From positions 189,501 through 253,500 of the forward strand of contig BDSI01000103.1 in the NCBI GenBank assembly GCA_003117195.1: 64,000 nucleotides of DNA, read 5' to 3'. The translations under genes were made by a program, and so were the position numbers. The stretch is from Eudorina sp. 2006-703-Eu-15. Lineage: Eukaryota > Chlorophyta > Chlorophyceae > Chlamydomonadales > Volvocaceae. The notes beneath the pieces were generated by a model. The model worked only from the letters and a program-made list of their open reading frames with translations, ran no database searches and was not told where the DNA came from. Shown piece by piece: positions 1 to 11,900 of this stretch. The number at the start of each line of letters is the position of its first letter. Position 1 is the first letter of the stretch.

Positions 1-1295
1 CTCATCGATCCACGCGGGCGGCAAGATGCATCTCGACGGAAACGGCAGGGAGCAGACCGCGCGTGGCGACATGTTCACACCCGCCACCGCGGCAACTTAG
101 TCCAGGTTTCCCTCTTCTCGACACCTACCGCACCCGCAAACCCAACCGAAGCGCAAGTTCTGGTAGAGTTGCCCTTGTCTCTTTGCAATCCTCAGTGTTT
201 CACGGTTTCCATCGGTCATCGTAATCATCCCCTGGCGACAACCCGTGTATTCCGTGGGACAAGCCCGGGGACGCCTAGGAAGAGAGCCCACACGGCCCTG
301 CTGCCAGCGCGCACGCAGACACATCGACTGCTCAAGGACTCCTTCCAAAGATTCGTTTTAAACCCACAGCGAAGATCCTATCGCACAGTTGGGATTCGGA
401 GCCCCTGCGTTCCCAGGACAGCGAGCCCCTGCGTCCCCAGCACCATCGTGTCCTTTTCCCTCTTTCCCCCTTTTTTCTCTCACCAGACCCGGTAGGAGCC
501 CGGCCCGCGGGCGCCCACATTGAAGTGCGTCTCCGAGTACACGTGCTGCTGCTGCCACAGCTGCTCGCCGGTGGGGCTCAGCACCTGCACCGACATCCGG
601 GGGGTGGCGACACGACCTCAAACCAAGCCAAATCAGACATAGAAGCTGCCCATGGCACGCATCGGCTTCCCGAATGACGGGCGCAAACGTTGCGCCGACC
701 CCTTGCGCAGACCCCCGCGGTTGCGCTGCGCTGCAGAGGTGCAGCTTGGTGTGGTTCGGCGCTGGTCCCAGCGCCGCTGCCGGGGCCCCCTGCTGCTGAC
801 CGCGCTGCGCGACTGGCCGTGCCTGCTGCCTAACGCTGACAGTCAGTCTTTTCAACGACCGTTGACCGAGCCGCCCCCCCTGTCGCCTGGTGTTTCACAC
901 CCTTACCCTGATAGTGACGAATGGGACGTAGTACTGGCTATTCCCGCTCACAAGGACGCGCCCGTCTATGCGCGGCCCTCCAGGGACCTACAACGCAGCA
1001 GTGCAAACCTCTTATGGCGCAACACAGGAAGCTGTTTGGGGGATCGGGATCAACCTCAGCTGTAGATGACAAGCGCTCATTGTGGAGTTTTCATGCAAGC
1101 GCTCATCGTTGAATTTTCATTGCAACTCTGCCAGTATGGCCCTTCCATAGTCATACTCACCGTGAAATGCTCCTGTTCCACTGTTTCACCCATACACTCT
1201 GTGCGTCCAGGCGGAATTGTAATCTTAACAGCTGCTACATTGTAAAACAAAACCGATAAAATTGCAAGACTGACGAACAACTTTGGTTGCAACAT
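1..1295 (-). CDS. p24/TMED (emp24/gp25L) family cargo receptor, 5' part, runs off the window
   Basis: p24/TMED proteins are type I membrane proteins that cycle between ER and Golgi and help load COPI/COPII vesicles. Exons on the minus strand: 1295-1161, 987-907, 584-484 and probably 95 to about 9; the rest lies beyond the left edge. Exon 1 starts with an ATG and a hydrophobic signal peptide (LFVSLAILSVLFYNVAA). It then shows the GOLD-domain opening IPPGRTECMGETVEQEHFT, with the first of the family's two disulfide Cys residues. Exon 3 ends GPGSYRVC, where the second conserved Cys falls on the splice junction. All junctions have GT-AG ends and matching phases (0, 0, 2). The transmembrane segment and cytosolic tail with the sorting signal are not in the window. 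The last exon is the least certain, because its donor would be a weak GTGGAT and an in-frame stop follows. Confidence 0.82.
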
Positions 1296-1812
1296 TTTGT
1301 GCCCAACTGCACTTCTTCTGGCTCACGAAGGTAACTTTATTAGTATGTATTATAAAGAAGAAAGTGTATCAGTTGCATCGTATTTGGAGTACAACGAACG
1401 TTTGTCCCAACCGACATTCCATACCGGAGGCCACAATCGTCGACACGCATCCAGTCTTCATTTAAAGTGTGTTGCTAAGACAATTACACATAGACGGGCG
1501 TTTGAACCAGTCTCTCAATGGCGTGTTTGGAGCAACGCAAGTTCAAGAAAGGCCATGTCCATACAACAAGCCACATCGGCTCATGCTTTGGCTGCCACTT
1601 TACTCGGCCAATCATTGTCAATAACTCCTGCGTTATAAGGTCGCACCATTATCTACTTGTCCGGAGCAGAAGGCGGAACGTCGCCAAGTTGGCGGTAGGC
1701 GGCAAAGAACCCTAGATTGCTGCGCCTGCGGCTAAGCGTCAGGGGAACCTATGTTGTGCTGCACAGAGCTCTTCTGATTCCTTGTCTGGACGTGATTCAA
1801 CGGGGCCTTCAG
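1296..1812. promoter_or_regulatory. Divergent intergenic region between TMED and the unrecognised gene
   Basis: The TMED gene starts at 1295 on the minus strand, and the next recognised plus-strand exon begins at 1813. The space is less GC-rich than its surroundings and should hold both promoters and the first exon(s) of the plus-strand gene. I could not fix that first exon: ATGs at 1518 and 1555 are candidates, but neither gave a convincing spliced reading frame. Confidence 0.45.
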
Positions 1813-4051
1813 ACGTAGTACGCAACCTAGCCCGGCAGTACTTCTTCGTCCAGAACCCAGCGCTGGCGAACCGGCTCTACTCGAAAGCGGTGCAGGTAGG
1901 ACTGAATGCGCGTGGCTCCATTATTTCACTCCGCACGTTTTGATTGGTTGCCCGGGGGATGAAAGTCAGGCCTGGGGGCTCCAGTGCACGCTGGCCGGTG
2001 CCTTGTTTACTGTCACCCCTGTCCGCCGCCACTAGGAGTAACCTTACACAGTGGACCCGAGCCCCGCCAATGCGCCCTCGCCTCGTACTCACTCGGCCTG
2101 GTCAGGATTTCACGGAGAGTGCCGTACTTGCGTACGAGTGTGGCCACAATGAGAAGGACGTGGACGAGCAGCTGGGCCAGCTGTCGGAGGAGGACCTTAA
2201 GCAGCTCAAGGTGTGATGTGGGATACATGTGGTCGCCCTGTCCTCGTTGGTAATGGTTCTGGGACCCGTAGGAACCGTAACTGCGACGGTGCGGGGCATG
2301 ACGCACCGCAGACGTCCGTAAACAAAGGCCGGGGGCTCCATTTTGCACATCCCATTCAACGCCGGAGCTGATCATGCTCGTCCCATGGGAGAGATCCTGC
2401 TCGTCCAAGAAGGAGATCAGGAGAGATCTCCCTTACATTCGCATTTCATTCTCGATGCCATGGAAACGTCCGCATTTCATTCTCGTTGCCATGTAAAAGT
2501 CCGTAATCGAGAGAATCGCGTCCTCAAACGTGTTTGCTCATAGGGCCCAAACAGCTCAGCGCGAGCCCGCGCGACCCCAAGACTTTGCGCAGGCACCTGA
2601 AACGTCCTGACCCTCGTCGGGTTTCGCACGCTCTCACTCATGCCGCTCACTCAGTCCTAACTTCGATCTGACGCGCTGCAGGACTTCGACGCCGCCGAGT
2701 GCGTGGCCATGGTGTGCCTGGTCTGGATCACTCTGATGCTGTCCCCCAGGACGGTCCGGCGCTGGGCCACGAGTAAGGAGGCGGCCAGGGGGCTGCGGGG
2801 TAACTCAGCCAAGGGGTGGACATCACTGCGACATTTTTTAAATAGGGGGCTGCGAGGTTACAAATCCAATGAAATGGTGGACATACGGTATCCCACAGCA
2901 CGTGTTGCAACGCGCTCAGCCCGCCAGCCCGTGGGGCTCCGGGTGCAGGTCAGCGGGGGGGAAGGGCGGTCAGCGGCTACAGGAGTGGACAAATGGCTAG
3001 CGGCGCCACCGGACGTGACCGTCTGTCCCGCCCCGCCTCGCCCCGACCCGGGCCGTGTGGACCTGTCATGGCGGGTTGGGATGGTGAGCCTCTCGTTCAG
3101 CTTGGTCCCGCCCGGCCCCGCCCCGTCTCGCCCCCGCCCCGCCCCGCCCCCCGCGCGTCTCGTTGGCCGGCCAGGTGCCCCAGTCTCCGAAACCACACTG
3201 AGCCAGTGGCGCGGCTTCGTGGCCATGATCGTTAACGGTTACTTCGAGCGCCGGATGGCGTGGTTCCCCCTGGACCGGCTGCAGCTGGAGCTGTCAGCCG
3301 TACAGGTGGGTACGACTGCGTACGGTGGAGGACCGGGTGCCCGACAGCTGCTGAGGGCGTCAATATTTAAAGGCTGCTGAGGGTGCTGTAGTGTAAAGGA
3401 AAGGAGGACGCTGTTGTGAATACTGTTACCCGGCAGTGGTTGCGCCCACGCGAGGAAGTCCGGCGGGTTGTATTGCCGTACCGCAGCGGGATATATTGCG
3501 TGTGATGGCAGATGTGCGTGTTGTAATCAAATGATGGATGATCCGACCGGTCATGACGTACGGTGCCGTACGCAGGGCCGCTCGATGCCCCCTGAGCTGG
3601 TGGCGGAGCGCGCACGTGTGGTCTACACGACTTTGGAGCAGGTACGGCGACATGTACGGTATGTACGGCATGTGCCGAGGGGGTCCCGGATGGTATGATG
3701 TCTGTTGATGGGTGTGCCTTTGCTCGGTGGACCGGTGGTGGGTTCAAGTGGCTTAAGAAGTAACCCCCGGGGGGTGAATTGAAATTTAAAAAGAACCAAT
3801 CCCTGGGGGGCGAGGCGCGGTGCCCGTGGGCTGGGTGTGACGACAGATCATCAGCAAACCTTCCCGATGGCCACGGCCTGACGAACAGATACCCGTCGCC
3901 TCCCCTCGAGGCGCATGACAACCCCCGGACTCCTTCAGAAGATCGCCTGGCTCTGCCCACGATCTCCGCGACTCCGCCCTCGTCCGCAACTCGGTCTCCG
4001 CCCTTGCCCCGGCCCGACCCGCAGGTTTATCCGCAATTCGCAAAGGACTGA
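1813..4051 (+). CDS. Unrecognised multi-exon protein, 5' end missing
   Basis: Six exons fit together with GT-AG ends and consistent phases: 1813-1895, 2106-2210, 2682-2772, 3184-3305, 3576-3641 and 4025-4051 (TGA). They encode about 163 residues, mostly helical and charged. Recognisable stretches are NLARQYFFVQNPALANRLYS, AYECGHNEKDVDEQLGQLSE, WRGFVAMIVNGYFERRMAWF and PELVAERARVVYTTLEQ. High-GC third positions and the splice agreement support a real gene. The first exon is not identified; the first codon of exon 1813 needs one base from upstream. I do not recognise the family. A plastid or mitochondrial protein conserved in green plants is possible, but that is a guess. The last exon is only nine codons and is the weakest part of the model. 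Confidence 0.6.
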
Positions 4052-5900
4052 GGCGGCCCCAACGCGCCTGCAGCGGCACCGTACGGCACCGTACCGTGCC
4101 GTGCCGCACGGTGCCCTGCCCGGACCCCACTAGACCGCGCAACACCCACCTGGACCGCGCAACACCCACCCTTCCTCGGCGGCAGGGTGCAGAGATGGTA
4201 CGACACTCATGGGGGTGTGACGTGGCTGGCTGGCTGGCTGACGTCACGGTGGCCAGGGCACGATACGTCCCGTGATGTGATGTGATGTGATGTGGGACGC
4301 GGCTGTTGTGGGGAAGCACGCTGGCACTCATGGCTGGGTGTTACGGACTGACTCTTGTGCACCCTTTTGAGAGCTCTGGGTAGGTCCTTGTCGATCAGCC
4401 GGCGTTGGGGTGGAGGCGCGGCAAGGCGCGGCAGGGGCTGCGCGGAAGCGGCCGGGCAGAGGGGGATTAGGGTGTACGGATAGGGAGCTCAGGATGGGGG
4501 AGGTGCCGATGGCTAGGGCTAGGGCGCATGCGCGCGTCACCGGGGTGACACAGCTGACGTATGGAGAGGTTCGTACAAGAGGGTACGGCAAGGAACAAGG
4601 AAGAGTGTACGATGTACGACAAGGCGCGGTGTGAGGTGACCAATTGTGCCACTTTGTTTAGATCTTGCCGTCCGTCCGTCCGTCCGTCCGTGATGAAACG
4701 TTTTCGTGACTCCCCACCTGGGGATGCTCTTGGTGATGACCGGTGCTGGCTGCTGGGTCGCGGTCGTACAGCGCCCATTGTTGCACGTTTACAGGAATTC
4801 GGCGAGAAGTGAGCGGGTGACAGCTATCCTGTCCAGATTATTTTCTGTTGGTGGGTTTCGGACCGATGTCCGGGAGTGGTTCATTCGCGGGCGATTTCTG
4901 TTTGGTTTGAGGCTGACGTATGCCGTACGGTTGGGTGTGTACGATTGTACGACATGGGACCATGTGCCGTCGTCGCGTAAGCGCCCCTTGCGTCCCTCTC
5001 GCGCCACTTTTACGACGATCCTTGCGCAGGCCCCCTGTGGTTACGTTCTGTGGCCCGGCGCTGCAGAGTGTCTCGGGGGCAGCGACTCGGCGGGGCAGAC
5101 GAACTCAATCTGTCTATTGCGCTCTTCGGGCATAGGCGAGACGGCGGTTTGGTTTGATGTGGTGGACCTCGGAAGTGTGTGTTGGCGGCTGTCACGGTCG
5201 GCGTGCCGGGTTTTCGGTTAGAGGAGGAAATGGGTTGGTGCGTGAGGCACTACTGTCGGCTAACATGCAGTATGACGCGCCGCAATTCCACCCGTTTGAA
5301 GTCGACGCCAACCTGGTCACAACCTATTGAAGTGGGGGGCCGGATGGAAGGAGGACAGCGGCCAGCGCCCGGCAAGCAGTGCACCATGGGATATCCGAAA
5401 AAGATCATTATTGAGGCAACGCAAGGTTACCACGCTCGCCAAATCTGTTATACCGTAATATGCAGAGCCATCGCCGTGCAATTATCTCGGGCCATGGGTC
5501 CACGAAGATAGTAAAAATCCACGGATAAGACAATTTTATACAACTAAATCTTGTGAATTTTGCATACATATTACACTTCGTGTCGCGGATGTTCGTAAGC
5601 CCACTTCGCGACTTGCACATTATGAAATCCATAATGTCAATTACTATAGCATAAACCATACGTCTAAAATACAACTTCTCCCTTGACTTCATTATTGAGG
5701 TTACGTCGCGACTGCTTAGAGGTTTTAGACACAGCCGAGGTTGTCCTGACCGTTTACTTCTCCATCAAACGCCTTATGTAAAATTTACCTAGTGCGCTGA
5801 CTTACTTCGTGGGTTTGCTTGAGAAGTCTGCAGTCGTGCCCTCAACATCCAACCGTTACACACTCAAGAGGGCAGACAAGCCGTAGCGGCCGTTTGAGCC
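4052..5900. other. Intergenic region upstream of the p25-alpha gene
   Basis: I see no convincing exon here. It contains several GTACGG/CCGTAC words, a (CCGT)n run at about 4670-4692, and a distinctly AT-richer block from about 5400 to 5830. That block ends just upstream of the ATG at 5901 and is the likely promoter and 5' leader of the p25-alpha gene. Confidence 0.5.
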
Positions 5901-8900
5901 ATGTCGGATGATGACGACGCGCTTCCCGAGGACTTTGCAGACTTGGACGACGGCGACGATGATGACCTCTTCGGCGAGTCCTTGCCATCGGAGCCGAGCG
6001 CTGGCCCCGCCGCGAAAGCGCCCAGCCCCAGCCCCAGCAAGGCCCCGAGCAAACCGCCCAGCAAAGCCCCCAGCAAGGCGCCCTCCGAGCTGGGCGCCGA
6101 GGACTCCCTCTTCGCGTCGGGGTCCCTCCTGGCGTCTCGCCCCGCCTCCAAGGCGCCGTCCGTAGCCGAGTCCTTCGGCCGCAGCCATGATGCCCTTGCC
6201 GAGCCGTCCCGGTCCACTCCCCCACCTCTAGTGGGCACCGCCCCCGGCAGCAGGGCCGCCTCCGTGCGCGGCTCCAAAGCAGGCAGCGTCGGACGGCCCG
6301 CCAGCCCCCTAGGCACCACCCCCAGCGACGACTTCGCCGAACTGCTCGGACCCAGCCCCGAGCGGTCCGCTGCATCTCTGCCGCGCGGCGGCGGCGGCGG
6401 CGGCGGCGGCGGACCGCCGTCCACATCAGGTTCTGGTTTCGGAGCTCCTGCCGGCGGCCCCGCCAGTGCCAACAGCGGTTCCCGACCCGGCACGGCGAGT
6501 CGCTTCTCACCCGCGGCAGCGAGCTCCGTCGCAGCCTCCCTCCCCGGCGGCGCAGGCAGCCGTGCTGGGTCACTGAGTGGTTTCGGAGCCTCGGAGAGCA
6601 GCATCGGGAGGGGGTCGATGGCGCGGGGCGGCCTGGCGCCGCCGGAGGCGTCGCCGTCGCCGCGCGCCAGCGGCGCCGCGACGCCGCGCGCGCACTTCGC
6701 CGCCGGCGTAGCGGGCGGCGGCGGCGGCGCCGGCGCCGCCGCCACTGCCGCCGCCGGCGCGCGGCCGCTGCTGCGGAACGACAGGAGCCGACGGTCAAAC
6801 GTGGAGTGCCACATCCCGACGCCGTTCGAGCTCTTCCGGTGTTACGACATGGATTTCAACGGGCGGGTCACCCGTGAGGAGTTCTACGACATGATGAGAG
6901 ACCTCGACGGCCTGCCGCTGCACTACTGCCCCCACGACGACCCGGAGCACCGCCTGGTGGGGCTCAAGGCGAAGAGGTGCGCTGCGACAATGTCGTACCG
7001 TACGGCAATGTACAACATAGTACGGGATTGTACAACATGCTCCGCTGATGGATGTTATTATATGTCCTCGCGGGTCGCTCTTTTCCTGTTCTATCCGCCG
7101 CGCGCAGGCAGTCCAAGGCGAGCGAGCTGGCGGCTCGGGAGGAGAAGTTGGCGCTTGCTGAGATGCACCGACAGGCGACGGAGGCGTTCAAGAGGGAGCT
7201 AGGGAGGGAGGTGGCGGAGCTGGCGGGGAAGGTGGCGGAGCTGGACGCCAAGATCGATGAGGAGGAGAAGGCGGCGCGGGCGCTGACGATGCACCCGGAT
7301 GGATCGGTGCGGGTGACGGCCGAACTGAGGCAACACCGGGTGCAGGTGCGTCGGGGTGGGGTGGGGTGGGGTGGGGTGGGGTGGGGTGGGGTGGGGTGGG
7401 GTGGGGTGGGGTGGGGTGGGGTGGGGTGGGTGGGGTGGGGTGGGGTGGGGTGGGGTGGGGTGGGGTTGGGGTGGTGGGGTAACGGGGGTGGGTTGTGGCG
7501 GGGGTGGTGGGGTGCGTCGTGGTGGGGTAGCGGTGGTGGGGTGGGGTGGCGGGGGTGGTGGGGTGTAGGAAATTGGTAGACTTTTGGAAACTGCGGGGGT
7601 GGGGTGGATAGGTTTTAGGCGGGGATGTGGCGGGTGGGAAAAAGTGGGAGGGCCTCTCTGGGCGAGTGGTCGAAAAGTGTGATCGGTTCGTTGGTGGTTC
7701 AGGTACCACTTCGCCTACTGTAAAGTGTGACCATGGCCACGGCGTCCTTGTCGACGTGGCCGGCTGCGGTGCCCCAACACCGGGAAGCTCCCGACACCCC
7801 GTCTTAACCTCATCCCCTCATATGTCCCGGTGTTCCCCCCTCCTTCCCCAATCCACGCGGGCTCCCCCCGTACACACACAAACACACAAACACAGTGGCG
7901 CAAATGGGTGTCCGAGGAATTCATCCGAGCGGATCTGGCGGGGAACGGCATACTCAGCATTGGTACGGTGGTTGTACGGCATCGTACATCAGGGATCGGG
8001 TTTCGGGGGGTCGCGTGTGCGCGTATGTGCTTTGGGGGCCGGGGGGAGGGGCGCAAGGGGGCCGGGAGGAGGGGCGCCCGAGCCGCTGGCCACGATGACC
8101 GCCAGGGCCCAACCCACACCGTCAAAGTTTCAAGTTTCAACCCCGCGGGTCCGTTTGTCCGTCGGGCGGGTGGACTGATTCCTCCTCCCCCTCCCCCGCG
8201 CCGTTTCGCTCGTACCCAAACCCCCTACCTCCAGCCATCACCGCCCCTCCCTCCCTCCCTCCCGGCCCCCTCCCCCCTCCCGGCCCCCTCCTCCCCCCTC
8301 CTCCCTCCAGACGAGTTCTACATGTATTTCTATTCGAAGCTGTGCTTCCGCTTCCCCGTCATGAGGACCGGAGTCAACCCGGGTGGGGTGGGTGGGTGGG
8401 TGGGTGGGTGGGTAGGGTGGGCGGGCGGGTAAGGAGGTCGAATGAGGCAGTGGGGGGATATAGGAAATTGGTAGACATGTTCAAACTGCGCTGCTGCTGC
8501 CAGATCAAAGGTCCGGGGGGAAAGGAACATTTTGGGTCGGCGGTGTGGGAGCCTGTTGGGACTCTCTGGGGGGGCCCCGCCTCCTGCTTAGGGCAGGTAA
8601 TGCGTCCAGGGGGGGGCCAACGGGTCACAGCAGGTCGCATACCGTAGCCACTGGCGCAGTCACCCGCCATGGGCGTACAGCCTCCTGTAACAAACCTGGG
8701 GGCTGGGGGCTGGGGCTGGGGGCTGGGGGCTGGGGCTGGGGGCTGGGGGCTGGGGGCTGGGGCTGGGGGCTGGGGCTGGGGGCTGGGGCTGGGGGCTGGG
8801 GCTGGGGGCTGGGGGCTGGGGGCTGGGGGCTGGGGGCTGGGGCTGGGGGCTGGGGGCTGGGGGCTGGGGGCTGGGGGCTGGGGGCTGGGGGCTGGGGGCT

Positions 8901-11900
8901 GGGGGCTGGGGGCTGGGGGCTGCCATTCCGCCCCTGGTGCCCTCCCTGGTTAAGCCGGCAACACGAACCCCACATGCACCGCCGCTTCCCCTCGTCACCC
9001 CGAGCTACCCGCACCTGGACCGGCAGTCACCCCTATCATGTGAGCCCACACCCCCCTGCACGCTGTACCCTCCCCGCCGCCACCCGCCCCACACCCCCCT
9101 GCACGCTGTACCCTCCCCGCCGCCACCCGCCCCACACCCCCCTGCACGCTGTACCCTCCCCGCCGCCACCCGCCCCACATCCCCGACACCCGCACCCCAA
9201 CCGCGCGCGGCCCCCTCTCGCACAGAAATTCGCGCTGCCTTCCCCTGCCCCCTCCCCTCTCTCCCTTTGGATATGTCGACCAATTTCCTATACCCTTCCC
9301 CCCCTCCCCCCTGTCCCCCCTCCCCCTGCCCCCCTCCCCCTGCCCCCCCTGCCCCCCTGCCCCCCCTGCCCCCCTGCCCCCCTGCCCCTCCCCCCTCCCC
9401 GCAGGTGCGCTGCTCTTCAACATCTTCGTGCGGTACTGCAGCCTGGGCCGGGGGGCGGTGGGCGGGCGGTACGAAGACATGTTGTGCCACCAGTTCGCCA
9501 AGCTGTGTCGGGACGCGGGGCTCGTCAACGGCAAGACGTTGACCAAGGCCACGGTGGACATCGTCTATCACAGGTGGCTGGGTGGCTGGGTGGGGGTGAG
9601 GTGGCGGGGGGTTAAGTGGCTGGGTGTAGGGGATTTGATTGCAGGGGGGCCTGCGTGGCGGCGCTGACCTCAGGAAGCAATGCAGCGCGGGAGGAGGAGG
9701 AGTCCCAGGGGGCTCCTAGGGGCGAGCTTACCCCTAGAATTAAAGGGGCGCATGCCCCCGAGAGGGGGAGGGGGAGAGGGGACCCGAAGAGGTGGCTGCT
9801 GGGGCGATGACGACTGGGGACCCTGATGCCGTACTCGTTGCCGTACAGGGCCCGCGCCGCGGATGAGAGCTTGGAGACATTCAAACACAAGGCCGGGGTG
9901 GCGGCTACTGCCCGGATGTACTACCCCCAGTTCCTCTTCGCGTTGGATAAGGTGGGCGGCCGGGCGAGGGGGTGCGTCGGTCGGTGGGTGGTCGGTGGCT
10001 GGTCGGTGGGTCGGGTGGGTGGGCGGGTATGAGAGGGCTGTGTGTGTCGGGGTGGTGGTGGTGGTGGTGGTGGTGGTGGTGGTTATTGAGTGGGCGGAGG
10101 GGGAAGGCAGGTTCAGGAGGACGTGATATGCGAATGGTTACATCCTGCTTCAACGGCAGCGTCAGCCAACCGCAATCGGTGGTTGTTTCGCGATTTCGCT
10201 GTGTCTTTATCGACAAAGGGATATCGACAAAGGGATATCGACAAAGGGATGTGCGATGGGCGTCCCAGTGCCCAACAGTTGCCCGTATCGATGTGTATCA
10301 CGCACACGCATACGCAGATCGCGGACAAGCGGCGCAGCGGGTTCCAGGAGGTGGTGGCCAAGGTGCTGTCCTCCATCGATACGCTGCCGGAGCCCTCCTT
10401 CGCGGACTTCCTGATCATCTCGGGAAACGAGCTGGAGGCGGGGGCGCCGGTGCGGAGGCGGGGGAGGGAGGGGAGGGGGCGGGGGGCGGGGGCACCGGTG
10501 CGGAAAAGAGGGGTGGGGAGGGAGGGGAGGGCGGGGCGGGACTCGTCGAGGGGGGAGGGGTTGGGTAGGGACGGGTAGGAGGAGGGGCGCCGGAGGACGG
10601 GCAGCGTATCAAGGAAGGAAGGAAGGACTGATCCGCGACGAGTGGGCCCCGTCATAATGCGGACTGTGGATTACGGAGGTTCGTGTGGCGATATAGGTTG
10701 AACCTTGCACCCGTGTACCAGCCCTCTCACGCACCCGCCCCGGCCCCGGCCCCGGCCCCCCCGGGTCCCCTTTCCTTGCACTCCCCTGTTTCTTTCCGGG
10801 TACGTCAACCTGACTTTGGAGCGCAGGTCCCGGAGTTCCTGACGCGGCACTCGCTGCTGCCCGACAACCGCTCCGCTCTGCGGGCGCTAGCTGANNNNNN
10901 NNNNNNNNNNNNNNNNNNNNNNNNNNNNNNNNNNNNNNNNNNNNNNNNNNNNNNNNNNNNNNNNNNNNNNNNNNNNNNNNNNNNNNNNNNNNNNNNNNNN
11001 NNNNNNNNNNNNNNNNNNNNNNNNNNNNNNNNNNNNNNNNNNNNNNNNNNNNNNNNNNNNNNNNNNNNNNNNNNNNNNNNNNNNNNNNNNNNNNNNNNNN
11101 NNNNNNNNNNNNNNNNNNNNNNNNNNNNNNNNNNNNNNNNNNNNNNNNNNNNNNNNNNNNNNNNNNNNNNNNNNNNNNNNNNNNNNNNNNNNNNNNNNNN
11201 NNNNNNNNNNNNNNNNNNNNNNNNNNNNNNNNNNNNNNNNNNNNNNNNNNNNNNNNNNNNNNNNNNNNNNNNNNNNNNNNNNNNNNNNNNNNNNNNNNNN
11301 NNNNNNNNNNNNNNNNNNNNACTCCCTTCTTTGGAGCGGTCGGTGGGCGACTGGGCGGTGGGTGCAGGGATGGCGACTGGGCGGGAAGGGCGGGCGAAGT
11401 GCGGCGGGGCGGGCTGACGCCGCAAGGGACCAGGACCAGGGCGGTTCGGGGAGGGGGGGGTTGTGAATGGGAGTCAACGAGTAATGGAATGGCAGCAGCT
11501 TGACTCGAGGATGCACACGTTACGGACCGCCAACCCGATCCTGATCCCGATCCCGATCCCGATCCCGATCCCGATCCCGAACCCGAACCCGATCGCGATC
11601 CCGATCCCGATCCCGATCCCGATGCTTCGACTTCCCTAGCGAAGCGAAGCGAAGCGTAGAGATAGGAGAGTTATTGCGAACGAACTGCCGTGGTGCGTGG
11701 AAGCAGGGCGCATGAGGCGTCTGTGTACGGCGAGGTACGGCACCGTCGAAAGGTCTGGCTATTGCGGCGCGCTTGCGCACCGTCCTGTTAACTGCCATAG
11801 TTCTGACTTACCACGAGGCTTGTCCCTCTGCCGGGACAGTGGCCTCTAGTCCCCGACCCACCCACCCTGCGCGGGCCGGTCGAGGCATTTGCGGTGCCCT

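Noticed and set aside
5842..6814. Arg-rich and Ala/Pro-rich minus-strand open frames
   Set aside because: They are shadows of the GC-rich first exon of the p25-alpha gene.
8545..9615. Long plus-strand open frame with Gly-Trp-Gly-Leu and Pro-rich runs
   Set aside because: It is produced by the GGGGGCT array and the 43-bp minisatellite inside a p25-alpha intron; the true exon at 9405 is in its 3' part in another frame.
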